Source: Streptomyces sp. NBC_01463
Lineage (GTDB): Bacteria; Actinomycetota; Actinomycetes; Streptomycetales; Streptomycetaceae
Direction: 5' to 3'
DNA: 64,000 bases
Assembly: GCA_036227345.1 (NCBI GenBank)
Contig: CP109468.1
Coordinates: 6,696,001-6,760,000 of the forward strand
The position numbers and the translations under genes were made by a program. Shown here piece by piece: positions 25,204 through 34,490 of the stretch. The notes beneath the pieces are model-generated. The model searched no databases and was not told the DNA's origin. It saw only the letters and a program-made list of their open reading frames with translations. Positions within the stretch are counted from its first letter, which is position 1, and each line of letters opens with the position of its first letter.

Positions 25204-27735
25204 ATGTCCGTACTGATGCGCGATGAAGCGCAGGCCCGAGCCCAGTTCCTCGACGTACAGCGGTACACGATCGACCTCGATCTGACCGCGGGGGAGGAAA
25301 CCTTCGACTCCCGAACCGTCATCCGGTTCACCGCCCTGGCCGACGGTGACACCTTCGTCGAGATCAAGCCCGCCACCTTGCGCTCCATCAGCCTCGACGG
25401 ACACGCACTGGACCCCGCGGACCTCGACGAGAACCGCTTCCCCCTCACCGCGCTCACCGCAGGCCCCCACGAACTGCACATCGACGCCGCCATGCGCTAC
25501 TCCCGCACCGGCGAAGGCATGCACCGCTTCACCGACCCCACCGACGACGAGACCTACGTCTACACCCAGCTCTTCATGGACGACGTCCAGCGCGTCTTCG
25601 GCGCGTTCGACCAGCCCGACCTCAAGTCCGTCTTCGCCCTCACCGTCACCGCCCCCGAAGGCTGGACCGTCCTCGGCAACGGCATCGCCGAGCACACCGG
25701 CGAAGGCCGCTGGGCCCTCGCCCCCACCCCGCCGGTCTCCACCTATCTCGTCGCCGTCGCCGCCGGCCCCTGGCACTCCGTGACCACCGAACACGCCGGA
25801 CTGCCCTTCGGCATCCACTGCCGCCGCTCCCTGGCCCCCCACCTCGACGACGACGCCGACGAGATCCTCGACATCACCCGCGCCTGCTTCGACCGGTTCC
25901 AGGAGAAGTTCGACGAGCCCTACCCGTTCGACTCCTACGACCAGGCCTTCGTCCCCGAGTTCAACGCGGGCGCCATGGAGAACCCCGGCCTCGTCACCTT
26001 CCGCGACGAGTTCGTCTACCGCTCGGCCGTGACCGACACCGAACGCCAGACCCGCGGCATGGTCATCGCCCACGAGATGGCCCACATGTGGTTCGGCGAC
26101 CTCGTCACCCTCGCCTGGTGGGACGACATCTGGCTCAACGAGTCCTTCGCCGAGTACATGGGCTACCAGACCCTCGCCGAAGCCACACGCTTCACCGACA
26201 CCTGGGTCGACTTCGGCGTCGCCCGCAAGGGCTGGGGATACGACGCCGACCAGCGCCCCTCCACCCACCCCGTGGCACCCGACCCCGCCGCCGTCCCCGA
26301 CACCGCGTCCGCGATGCTCAACTTCGACGGCATCTCCTACGCCAAGGGCGCATCCGCCCTGCGCCAGCTCGTCGCCTGGCTCGGCGAGAAGGACTTCCTC
26401 GCGGGCATCAACACCCACTTCGCCCGCCACAGGTTCGCCAACGCCACCCTCGCGGACTTCATCGACAACCTCGCCTCCGCCACCGACCGCGACGTCCACG
26501 CCTGGGCCGACCAGTGGCTGCGCACCACCGGAGTCGACACCCTCACCCCGCACGTCGACGAGGCCGACACCACCTGGTCCCTCGCCGTCGACCACCACGG
26601 GACCCGCCCCCACCGCATCACCGTCGGCACCTACGACCACACCATCGACACCCAGTCCGGCCCCGACCGGCTCGTCCTGCGCGACCGCTTCGACATCGGC
26701 ATCCCCCAGGAGAGCGCCACCGAGGAGAACGCCACCCAGGACGGCGCCGTCACCCGCCCCGGCCGCCGCCCCGCCCTCGTCGTCCTCAACGACAACGACC
26801 TCACCTACGCCAAGATCCGCCTCGACCCGGACTCCTGGCGCACCGTCCTGGACAGCCTCTCCGGCATCCCCGACGCCCTCACCAGGGCCGTCGTGTGGAA
26901 CGCCGCCCGCGACATGGTCCGCGACGGCGAACTCGCCCCCGCCACCTACCTCGAAACGGCCCGCACCCACCTCCCGCACGAGACGGACCTGGCCCTCCTC
27001 CAGGGCGTACTCGCCTTCGCCGACACCCAGGTCGCCGCACGCTACGTCACCCCCGAGGACCGGCCCGCCGCCCTCGCCACCCTCACCGCCCTCACCCGCG
27101 ACCTGATCCGCCGCACCGAGGACGGCAGCCACCCCGGACTCCGCCTCACCGCCGTCCGCCACTTCATCGCCGCCGCCACCCAGCCCGACACCATCCACGG
27201 CTGGCTCACCGACGGCACCGTCCCCGGCGGCCCCGAACTCGACCCCGAACTGCGCTGGCGCATCCTCACCCGCCTCGCCGTCCTCGGCGCCACCGACGAA
27301 ACCGCCATCGCCGCCGCACTCGAAGCCGACCCCAGCGCCACCGGCCAGGAAGGCGCCGCCCGCTGCCGCGCCGCCCTGCCCACCCCCGAGGCCAAGGCCG
27401 CCGCCTGGAACGCCATGTTCGGCGACGACACCCTGTCCAACTACCTGTTCACCGCCACCGCCCAAGGCTTCTGGCAGCCCGAACAGACCGACCTCGTCAC
27501 CTCGTACGTGCCCCGCTACTACCCCGACGCCACCGCGCTCGCCGTACGCCGCGGCCCCGCCATCGCCGAAGCCGCCGGACGCTACGCCTTCCCCGCGTAC
27601 GCCGTCGACACAGACAGCCTCCGCCTCGGCGAACAGGCCCTCACCGACCGGGCCCTCATCCCCGCCCTGCACCGCAAGCTCGCCGACCAGATCGACGACC
27701 TGCGCCGCGCCCTCACCGTCCGCACCGCCCACTGA
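25204..27735 (+). CDS. pepN: Aminopeptidase N, M1 family
   Basis: An 843-aa cytoplasmic zinc aminopeptidase that trims N-terminal residues from peptides. The substrate-anchoring GAMEN motif is at about 255-259 and the zinc site is H290-E291-x2-H294 (HEMAHMWFGD) with E313 (NESFAEY). The N-terminal beta domain and the long helical C-terminal ERAP1-like domain are both present, and the length is normal for the actinobacterial enzyme. In-frame ATGs occur at 25195, 25204 and 25216; 25204 (MSVLMRDEAQ) matches the usual family beginning best. It is divergent from the MarR gene but probably unrelated in function. Confidence 0.95.
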   Translation: MSVLMRDEAQARAQFLDVQRYTIDLDLTAGEETFDSRTVIRFTALADGDTFVEIKPATLRSISLDGHALDPADLDENRFPLTALTAGPHELHIDAAMRYSRTGEGMHRFTDPTDDETYVYTQLFMDDVQRVFGAFDQPDLKSVFALTVTAPEGWTVLGNGIAEHTGEGRWALAPTPPVSTYLVAVAAGPWHSVTTEHAGLPFGIHCRRSLAPHLDDDADEILDITRACFDRFQEKFDEPYPFDSYDQAFVPEFNAGAMENPGLVTFRDEFVYRSAVTDTERQTRGMVIAHEMAHMWFGDLVTLAWWDDIWLNESFAEYMGYQTLAEATRFTDTWVDFGVARKGWGYDADQRPSTHPVAPDPAAVPDTASAMLNFDGISYAKGASALRQLVAWLGEKDFLAGINTHFARHRFANATLADFIDNLASATDRDVHAWADQWLRTTGVDTLTPHVDEADTTWSLAVDHHGTRPHRITVGTYDHTIDTQSGPDRLVLRDRFDIGIPQESATEENATQDGAVTRPGRRPALVVLNDNDLTYAKIRLDPDSWRTVLDSLSGIPDALTRAVVWNAARDMVRDGELAPATYLETARTHLPHETDLALLQGVLAFADTQVAARYVTPEDRPAALATLTALTRDLIRRTEDGSHPGLRLTAVRHFIAAATQPDTIHGWLTDGTVPGGPELDPELRWRILTRLAVLGATDETAIAAALEADPSATGQEGAARCRAALPTPEAKAAAWNAMFGDDTLSNYLFTATAQGFWQPEQTDLVTSYVPRYYPDATALAVRRGPAIAEAAGRYAFPAYAVDTDSLRLGEQALTDRALIPALHRKLADQIDDLRRALTVRTAH

Positions 27736-27773
27736 CCCGAGGCCCCGCACCACCCGCACCACCCGCACCACCC

Positions 27774-27811
27774 GTGCCCGGCCCGCCCTCACCCGAGGAC
27801 GGGCCGGGCAC
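27774..27811 (+). terminator. Terminator hairpin after pepN
   Basis: A perfect 12-bp stem, GTGCCCGGCCCG (27774-27785) with CGGGCCGGGCAC (27800-27811), lies 39 bp after the pepN stop. It separates pepN from the decarboxylase gene downstream. Confidence 0.75.
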
Positions 27812-28011
27812 ACCCGTATCCGGGCACGACCGCAACCGAACCCGCCCCCTCCCATGCGACTCCGTGTCCGGCTCCCCGTCCCGACCCAACTGCCCGCGCA
27901 CCCCTACCACCCGCACCCCACGCCAACACCCCCAAGCGCCGGCCCATCCCCCTTTCGAGTTCAGATCACCGAGCTCACCGGCCGCGCCCACCGAAACCCG
28001 GACAAGCTGGC

Positions 28012-29451
28012 ATGTCCACCCGTGTGCACCCGAAGGGCCAGCCAGCCATGCCCACCCCACCCCTCGCCGGATCCACCACCGGACCCACCGCCCTGCGCCC
28101 CCTCATCGACACCGTCCTCACCGCCCTCCAAGAAGGCGCCCGCCGCCGCGACGGCCCCCTCCCCGCGGGCGGACCCGACACCGTCACCACCCAGCTGCGC
28201 GCCGCCCTCGACCCCGTCATCCCCGAACACGGAACCGGCGCCCACCACGCACTCGCCACCCTCATCGGCGCCCTCACCGAAGGCGCGGCCGACCCCGCGG
28301 ACCCGCTCTGCGCAGCCCACCTCCACACACCGCCCCTCGCCCTAGCCACCGCAGCCGACCTCGCCGCCTCCGCCCTCAACCCCTCCATGGACTCCTGGGA
28401 CCAGGCCCCCGCCGCCTCCGCCCTCGAAGCCGACACCACCGCCGCCCTCGCCGCCGAGATCTACCCCCGCCACCCCGCACCCGACGCCCTCGTCACCACC
28501 GGCGGCACCGAAGCCAACCAACTCGCCCTGCTCCTCGCCCGCGAACGCCACGGCGCCATCCAGACCATCACCGGCAGCAACGCCCACCACAGCATCACCC
28601 GCGCCACCTGGCTCCTCGGCCTCCCCACACCCCTCACCGTCCCCGCCCCCCACGGAACCATCGACCTCACCGCCCTCGGCGACACCCTCACCCGCCACCA
28701 GGGCCACGGCCCGCTCCTCGTCACCGCCACCGCAGGGACCACCGACACCGGCCAGATCGACCCCCTCACCGACATCGCCGACCTCTGCGACACCCACGGC
28801 GCCGAACTCCACATCGACGCCGCCTACGGCGGACCACTCCTCCTCAGCCCCACCCACCGCACCAAACTCACCGGCCTCGACCGCGCCCACAGCGTCACCC
28901 TCGACCTCCACAAACTCGGCTGGCAACCCGCATCAGCCGGCATCCTCGCCGTCCCCGACCGCCACCACCTCCACGCCCTCCACCACCACGCCCCCTACCT
29001 CAACGCCGACGACGACACCGAAGCCGGACTCCCCGACCTCCTCGGCCGATCCCTGCGCACCACCCGCCGCCCCGACGTACTCAAGATCGCCGTCACCCTC
29101 CAGGCACTCGGCCGCACCGGACTCGCCGACCTCATCGACCGCACCTGCACCGCCGCCCACCGACTCGCCGACCTCATCACCAAGAACCCCGCCCTCGACC
29201 TCTACGACCGCCCCACCATCAGCACCGTCCTCTTCCGCCCCACCGACACCGACGACCACACCGTCGCCACCATCCGCCGCACCCTCCTCGACCGGGGCCA
29301 CGCCGTACTCGGCCGCACCCACATCCAAGGCCGCCTCTGGCTCAAGGCCACCCTCCTCAACCCCCACACCACCCCCGACGACCTCGACCGACTCCTCGGC
29401 CTCGTCACCCACCTCGCCACAGACATCACGGAAGGCAGCCCCAACCGATGA
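28012..29451 (+). CDS. PLP-dependent (group II) amino-acid decarboxylase, DesA-like
   Basis: A 479-aa fold-type I enzyme that removes the carboxyl group of an amino acid. K301 in LDLHKLGWQP is the PLP lysine, ATAGTTDTGQIDPL is typical, and D in HIDAAYGG binds the PLP ring nitrogen. NPSMDSWDQAP and TTGGTEANQLALLLARE are shared with DesA (lysine decarboxylase of desferrioxamine synthesis) and with 2,4-diaminobutyrate decarboxylases. An alternative ATG at 28048 would give MPTPPLAG. Its stop overlaps the next start (ATGA), so it is coupled to the N-monooxygenase. Lysine or a related diamino acid is the likely substrate. No iron box was seen upstream. Confidence 0.88.
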   Translation: MSTRVHPKGQPAMPTPPLAGSTTGPTALRPLIDTVLTALQEGARRRDGPLPAGGPDTVTTQLRAALDPVIPEHGTGAHHALATLIGALTEGAADPADPLCAAHLHTPPLALATAADLAASALNPSMDSWDQAPAASALEADTTAALAAEIYPRHPAPDALVTTGGTEANQLALLLARERHGAIQTITGSNAHHSITRATWLLGLPTPLTVPAPHGTIDLTALGDTLTRHQGHGPLLVTATAGTTDTGQIDPLTDIADLCDTHGAELHIDAAYGGPLLLSPTHRTKLTGLDRAHSVTLDLHKLGWQPASAGILAVPDRHHLHALHHHAPYLNADDDTEAGLPDLLGRSLRTTRRPDVLKIAVTLQALGRTGLADLIDRTCTAAHRLADLITKNPALDLYDRPTISTVLFRPTDTDDHTVATIRRTLLDRGHAVLGRTHIQGRLWLKATLLNPHTTPDDLDRLLGLVTHLATDITEGSPNR

Positions 29452-30872
29452 CAGCCCGGCCAGCCCGGTCCGACCGGCCCACCCCCCAGACCGACCAGCC
29501 GCACGACCTCGTCGGGATCGGCATCGGCCCCTTCAACCTCTCCCTCGCCGCCCTCGCCCACGGCATCCGCGAACCCCTCACCGCCACGTTCTACGACCAG
29601 CGCCCCGCCTTCCACTGGCACCCCGGCCTCCTCATCGACGGCGCCAGCCTCCAAGTCCCCTTCCTCGCCGACCTCGTCACCCTCGCCGACCCCACCAGCC
29701 CCTGGACCCTCCTGAACTACCTACGCACCCGCGACCGGCTCTTCCCCTTCTACTTCGCCGAGCGCTTCCACATCCAACGCGCCGAATACGACGCCTACTG
29801 CCGCTGGGTCAGCCAGCAACTCCCCAGCCTCCACTTCAGCCACCAGGTCGACGCCATCCGCTGGAACCCCGAACACGCCCACTTCGAAGTCGACTTCACC
29901 CAGCTCGACCAGGACGGCGAAGCCGAAGCCCTCGGCCGCGCCCACACCCGCCACATCGCCCTCGGCATCGGCACCGAACCCCACATCCCCGAACCCCTCA
30001 AACCCCTCGCCGACGCAGGCTCCGTCCCCGTCATCCACTCCGCCGACTACCTCCACCACCGCCAGCAGCTCCTCGACGCCGAACACATCACCGTCATCGG
30101 CTCCGGACAGTCCGGCGCCGAGATCTTCCTCGACCTCCTCCGCGCCCGCCCCGCCGGCCGCGAAAAGCTCCACTGGCTCGCCCGCACCCCCGCCTTCGCC
30201 CCCATGGAGTACTCCAAACTCGGCCTCGAACACTTCACCCCCGACTACACCCGCTACTTCCACGCACTCCCCGAATCCGTACGCGACCAACTCGTCCCCG
30301 ACCAATGGCAACTCCACAAGGGCATCGACCACGACACCATCACCGCCATCCACGACGAGCTCTACCGCCGCACCCTCCACGGCGGCTGGCCCGACGCCAC
30401 CCTCACCCCCGGCGTCTCCGTACGCACCGCGGGCCGCGTCGCCACCACCCGCGTCGAACTCCACCTCGAACACACCCAGCAAGGCACCCGCACCCGCCTC
30501 ACCACCGACGCCGTCGTCCTCGCCACCGGCTACCGCGAACGCCCCCTGGACCAGATCCTCGGCAGCCTCGGCACCCACCTGCGCCGCGACGCCGCCGGAC
30601 GCCCCCGCATCGACGACCAGTACCGCCTCGACCTCGACCCCACCATCACCGGCAACATCTACGTACAGAACGCCGAACGCCACACCCACGGCGTCGGCGC
30701 CCCCGACCTCGGCCTCGCCGCCTGGCGCAGCGCCACCATCCTCAACAACCTCACCGGCACCACCCCCTACCCCCTCCCGCAACGCACCGCCTTCACCACC
30801 TTCGGCCTCACCCCCCACCCCCACATCCCGGCCCAGAACCCCGCCCTCATCCCTCTCGTCCGCACCAACTGA
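29448..30872 (+). CDS. Lysine/ornithine/diamine N-monooxygenase, DesB/IucD-like
   Basis: A 474-aa flavoprotein that hydroxylates a side-chain amine. The FAD motif GIGIGPFNLSLAAL is at about 25-38, the substrate region has FPFYFAERFHIQRAEYDAYCRW, the NADPH motif is VIGSGQSGAEIFLD, and ATGY occurs near the C-terminal part. This is the SidA/PvdA/IucD/DesB family. Coupled to the decarboxylase, it would act on the decarboxylated amine, as DesB hydroxylates cadaverine. But no acyltransferase (DesC) or siderophore synthetase (DesD) follows; the next gene is a convergent 5'-nucleotidase. The product's fate is therefore unknown. Confidence 0.92.
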   Translation: MTARPARSDRPTPQTDQPHDLVGIGIGPFNLSLAALAHGIREPLTATFYDQRPAFHWHPGLLIDGASLQVPFLADLVTLADPTSPWTLLNYLRTRDRLFPFYFAERFHIQRAEYDAYCRWVSQQLPSLHFSHQVDAIRWNPEHAHFEVDFTQLDQDGEAEALGRAHTRHIALGIGTEPHIPEPLKPLADAGSVPVIHSADYLHHRQQLLDAEHITVIGSGQSGAEIFLDLLRARPAGREKLHWLARTPAFAPMEYSKLGLEHFTPDYTRYFHALPESVRDQLVPDQWQLHKGIDHDTITAIHDELYRRTLHGGWPDATLTPGVSVRTAGRVATTRVELHLEHTQQGTRTRLTTDAVVLATGYRERPLDQILGSLGTHLRRDAAGRPRIDDQYRLDLDPTITGNIYVQNAERHTHGVGAPDLGLAAWRSATILNNLTGTTPYPLPQRTAFTTFGLTPHPHIPAQNPALIPLVRTN

Positions 30873-30892
30873 CCCACCCCGCACACAGAGAA

Positions 30893-30933
30893 GGGCGGCC
30901 GCCCCCTCCCACGAAGGAAGAGAGCGGCCGCCC
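30893..30933. terminator. Hairpin between convergent genes
   Basis: GGGCGGCCGC (30893-30902) pairs perfectly with GCGGCCGCCC (30924-30933) around a 21-nt loop. It lies between the N-monooxygenase stop and the nucleotidase stop and may serve both. Confidence 0.55.
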
Positions 30934-30956
30934 CGCACACACGGACCCGCACCCGG

Positions 30957-32762
30957 CTAGAACACCGGCGTACCGTCCCGCGTCAGACGCCAGTCCACCG
31001 AAGCGAACTCGGCACCGTCCACCGAACCCTTCGCCTGCACCCACGCGATGATCGTGTTCCGGATCTCCTCGGAATTCGCCCACAGCTGCTTCGCAGCCGG
31101 CACATGCGGGAAGTTGCCCCCGCCGCTCGCCCGGTAGTTGTTCACCGCCAGCACGAACTGCGCCGCCGGATCAATCGCCTTCCCCTCGAACGACAGACCC
31201 ACGATCCGCGAACCATTCGGCTTCGCGATATCGATGTCGTACGTCAGCCCCGACACCGCGTCATAGTTGTAGTCCGGCGTGCTGCCCGCGTTCGTCAGAT
31301 TCTCCGGATCCACCGGAGCACCCGCCGCCGTCTGCACGTAATACCGCGCCGAGAACTCCAGATAGTCCTTGATCTGCGCACCCGTCACCAAACGCGCCTC
31401 AAGGGTGTTCTCGAACGGATACAGCCCCGCCGCATCCTTGATCGTCACATTCCCCGCAGGAATCTGCGCCGTACGCGAGAAGCACGAGGCCTGCGAAAGC
31501 ACCGGCAGCGCCGCGTACTCGCCACCCGCCAGCGCCGCCTTCACCGTCTCCGTCTGGACGACGTTGATCAGATCGATGATCGGCTCGTCCTTCCACGCCG
31601 CCTCGGCCGTCGTCATCGCCGCAGCCGACGTGCCGATCACCTGGTTGACGTACGCCACGACCTTCTTGTGCTCGTCCGCCAGCAGCCTCGTGATCTTCCG
31701 GTCCTCCGCCACCGTGTTGGAGTTCAGCACCTGGGAACCGGCCTTCTCGACCACCCAACGGCCCTTCTCCCACACCAGGTCGAAGTCGAACAGCGTCAGC
31801 CGCTGCCCCCACTTCAACGGCTCCGACAGCACGACCTTCTTACCGGTCTCCTTGTTCTCCACGAAGTACTCGGGGATCTCCAGATGCGCATGACCCACCA
31901 GAATCGCGTCGATCCCCGGCACCTGCTCCGCCACCAGACCCGCCGCGTTCTCCACGTACGGAATCTGATCGCCGTACGACGACGTCCCGCTGTTCCCCGA
32001 GTGCGCCGACACGATCACCACGTCCGCACCCATCGAACGAAGCCGCGGCACGTACTTCGCCGCCTGCTCCTCAAGACCCGGGAACACCATCTTCCCGCCC
32101 ACGTTCACCTTGTCCCAGATCGCGATCCCCGGGTTGGTCAGACCCAGGATCGCCACCTTCACATCCCGGCCGTGCGGCGTACGCAGCTTCTTGATCACAT
32201 ACGGCGCGAACGCCGGCCGCAACGTCTTCGCGTCCAGCGCGTTCGCCCCCAGCAGCGGGAAATCACACTGCTCCTCGAACTTCCGCAGCACCGGAATGCC
32301 GTAGTTGAACTCGTGGTTGCCCAGCGCCGCCGCGTCGTACCCGATCGCGTTCATCGCCTGCGCCATCGGATGCACCGGACCGTGCTTCGCCGTGATCGGA
32401 TCGATCTTCGCGTAGTAGTACGACAACTGCGTGCCCTGGATCGTGTCACCCGCATCGATCATCAGGGTGTTGTGGCGGCCCTTCTCCCGGCGCACCTGGT
32501 CCACCAGCGTCGAGATCTTCGCCAGACCGACGTCGTTGTGGTCCTTGTCGTCGAACTCCTTGTCCGTGAAGTAGTCCCAGTTGAACGCGTTCCCGTGCAG
32601 ATCCGTCGTCCCCATCACGGTGAACGAGTACCGCTTCGGCGGACGCCCGTGGCCGTGCCCGTGACCATGCGCCTCGGCCGGGGCCGCCGCCCCGCCGGCG
32701 ATCGCCACACCCGCACCGGCCGCGGCCGACGTACCCAGGAACGTCCTTCGGTTCAGCGGCAT
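30957..32762 (-). CDS. Exported bifunctional metallophosphatase/5'-nucleotidase
   Basis: A 601-aa secreted enzyme that removes phosphate from nucleotides or nucleotide diesters outside the cell. A Tat signal is clear: NRRTFLG at residues 4-10, a hydrophobic Ala/Gly stretch, and an AEA cleavage area near residue 35, then a His-Gly repeat. The metallophosphatase domain has TDLHGN, GDTIQG, GNHEFNYG, SAHSGN and GHAHLE. The C-terminal 5'-nucleotidase substrate domain follows (from about 390). The ATG at 32762 is chosen over the longer frame because GGGAGAG precedes it and the Tat signal begins at once. Phosphate scavenging is the likely role. Confidence 0.92.
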   Translation of the reverse strand: MPLNRRTFLGTSAAAGAGVAIAGGAAAPAEAHGHGHGHGRPPKRYSFTVMGTTDLHGNAFNWDYFTDKEFDDKDHNDVGLAKISTLVDQVRREKGRHNTLMIDAGDTIQGTQLSYYYAKIDPITAKHGPVHPMAQAMNAIGYDAAALGNHEFNYGIPVLRKFEEQCDFPLLGANALDAKTLRPAFAPYVIKKLRTPHGRDVKVAILGLTNPGIAIWDKVNVGGKMVFPGLEEQAAKYVPRLRSMGADVVIVSAHSGNSGTSSYGDQIPYVENAAGLVAEQVPGIDAILVGHAHLEIPEYFVENKETGKKVVLSEPLKWGQRLTLFDFDLVWEKGRWVVEKAGSQVLNSNTVAEDRKITRLLADEHKKVVAYVNQVIGTSAAAMTTAEAAWKDEPIIDLINVVQTETVKAALAGGEYAALPVLSQASCFSRTAQIPAGNVTIKDAAGLYPFENTLEARLVTGAQIKDYLEFSARYYVQTAAGAPVDPENLTNAGSTPDYNYDAVSGLTYDIDIAKPNGSRIVGLSFEGKAIDPAAQFVLAVNNYRASGGGNFPHVPAAKQLWANSEEIRNTIIAWVQAKGSVDGAEFASVDWRLTRDGTPVF

Positions 32763-32796
32763 CTCGTTCTCTCCCACATCGCAGTTCACTCCGTAC

Positions 32797-32841
32797 ACAA
32801 CGCGCGTAGATCCCACGCACGCGCGGACAACGCGCGTAGAT
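32797..32841. repeat. Direct repeat upstream of the 5'-nucleotidase gene
   Basis: A perfect 15-bp repeat, ACAACGCGCGTAGAT, occurs at 32797-32811 and 32827-32841, with starts exactly 30 bp apart, 35-80 bp before the nucleotidase start. Thirty bases is close to three helical turns, so a dimeric regulator could touch both on one face. The sequence is not the PHO box (GTTCACC repeats) expected for phosphate control. Confidence 0.7.
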
Positions 32842-33047
32842 AATCACCCACACACCGCCCCCGGCAACACCCCCGGCAGGTTTCCATCCGATGACCAGCC
32901 GCCGACAGCCTCCAGCGCCCCGGCGGAATGCTCATCCGAGCACCCCGCCGCACAATTCAACACTTGTCAAAAACCCTTCACCCAAAGGTTGTTGAGGAGT
33001 CATGCGCAGCCAATTAACTACCCGTAGGTAAGGTCTAGGCTCAAACC

Positions 33048-34481
33048 ATGCGCCGAGCCAAAATCGTTTGTACCCTGGGACCCGCCACCGATACATACGA
33101 CCAGATCAAAGCCCTGGTCGAGGCGGGAATGGACATCGCCCGCCTCAACCTCAGCCACGGCACCTACGCCGAACACGAAGAGCGCTACCACCGCGTACGC
33201 AAAGCATCCGACGAGGCCGGACGCAGCGTCGGCATCCTCGCCGACCTTCAAGGCCCGAAGATCCGCCTCGGGCGCTTCCGTGAAGGACCCGTACTCCTTG
33301 AACGCGGCGACGACTTCACCATCACCGTCGAACCGATGGAAGGCGACCGCCACACCTGCGGCACCACCTACACCGGCCTCGCACACGACGTCACCGCCGG
33401 CGAACGCATCCTCATCGACGACGGCCGCGTCACCCTCGAAGTCACCCAGGTCGACGGCCCCCGCGTCCACACCACCGTCATCGAGGGCGGCATGGTCTCC
33501 GACCACAAGGGACTCAACCTCCCCGGCGTCGCCGTCTCCGTCCCCGCCCTCTCCGAGAAGGACATCGAAGACCTCCGCTGGGCCCTGCGCACCGGCGCCG
33601 ACATCATCGCCCTCTCCTTCGTCCGCAGCGGACGCGACATCGAGGACGTCCACCGCATCATGGACGAGGAAGGCCGCCGCCTCCCCGTCATCGCCAAGGT
33701 CGAGAAGCCACAGGCCGTCGAGAACATCGACGACATCGTCGCCGCCTTCGACGGCATCATGGTCGCCCGCGGCGACCTCGGCGTCGAAATGCCCCTGGAG
33801 CAGGTCCCGATCGTCCAGAAGCGCGCGATCAAACTGGCCAAGCGCAACGCCAAGCCGGTCATCGTCGCGACGCAGATGCTCGACTCGATGATCGACAACT
33901 CCCGGCCCACCCGCGCCGAGGCGTCCGACGTCGCCAACGCCGTCATCGACGGCACGGACGCGGTGATGCTCTCCGGCGAGACGAGCGTCGGCAAGTACCC
34001 CATCGAGACGGTCCGCACGATGTCCCGCATCGTCGAAGCGGCGGAGGAGGACATCCTCGCGAAGGGCCTCCCGCCCCTCACCGACCGCAACAAGCCCCGC
34101 ACCCAGGGCGGCGCGGTCGCCCGCGCGGCAGCGGAGATGGGCGACTTCCTCGGCGCGAAGTTCCTGGTCGCCTTCACCCAGAGCGGCGACACGGTCAAGC
34201 GCCTCTCCCGCTACCGCTCACCCATCCCGCTCCTCGCCTTCACCCCGGACCCGGCCACCCGCTCCCAGCTGAACCTCACGTGGGGCGTGGAGACGTTCCT
34301 GGGGCCGCACGTGGACTCGACGGACGCGATGGTGGCGCAGGTCGACGAGGAACTGCTGAAGATCGGCCGCTGCCGGAGGGGCGACGTGGTCGTCATCACG
34401 GCAGGCTCCCCGCCGGGCGTCGCGGGCTCGACGAACCTGGTACGCGTGCACCACATCGGCGAGGACGACAGCCCGAAGTAG
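33048..34481 (+). CDS. pyk: Pyruvate kinase
   Basis: A 477-aa glycolytic enzyme converting phosphoenolpyruvate and ADP to pyruvate and ATP. The opening AKIVCTLGPA and ARLNLSHG are standard, and the active-site signature is VIAKVEKPQAVENIDDI with the K and ARGDLGVEMP that follow. The allosteric C-domain is complete. The 285 bp upstream hold the nucleotidase direct repeat, an AT-richer stretch near 32950-33010, and no other gene; a strong promoter is likely there but I could not fix its boxes with confidence. Streptomyces have two pyk genes; the neighbours here match the copy beside the ANTAR response regulator and liv operon. Confidence 0.96.
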   Translation: MRRAKIVCTLGPATDTYDQIKALVEAGMDIARLNLSHGTYAEHEERYHRVRKASDEAGRSVGILADLQGPKIRLGRFREGPVLLERGDDFTITVEPMEGDRHTCGTTYTGLAHDVTAGERILIDDGRVTLEVTQVDGPRVHTTVIEGGMVSDHKGLNLPGVAVSVPALSEKDIEDLRWALRTGADIIALSFVRSGRDIEDVHRIMDEEGRRLPVIAKVEKPQAVENIDDIVAAFDGIMVARGDLGVEMPLEQVPIVQKRAIKLAKRNAKPVIVATQMLDSMIDNSRPTRAEASDVANAVIDGTDAVMLSGETSVGKYPIETVRTMSRIVEAAEEDILAKGLPPLTDRNKPRTQGGAVARAAAEMGDFLGAKFLVAFTQSGDTVKRLSRYRSPIPLLAFTPDPATRSQLNLTWGVETFLGPHVDSTDAMVAQVDEELLKIGRCRRGDVVVITAGSPPGVAGSTNLVRVHHIGEDDSPK

Positions 34482-34490
34482 GGGGCTCGC

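Noticed and set aside
25147..27855. A 902-aa leftward open frame opposite pepN
   Set aside because: A shadow of strongly biased codons on the other strand: Gly/Val/Ala/Asp-rich, no domain, while pepN carries GAMEN and HExxH motifs.
27736..28011. Iron box (DmdR/IdeR site) before the desA-like gene
   Set aside because: No TTAGGTTAGGCTAACCTAA-like sequence was found; the gap holds only the pepN hairpin and C-rich sequence.
26088..30872. A 1594-aa rightward frame running across pepN and the decarboxylase
   Set aside because: Its first two thirds are Arg/Pro-rich out-of-frame translation; only the part from 29448 is real (the N-monooxygenase).
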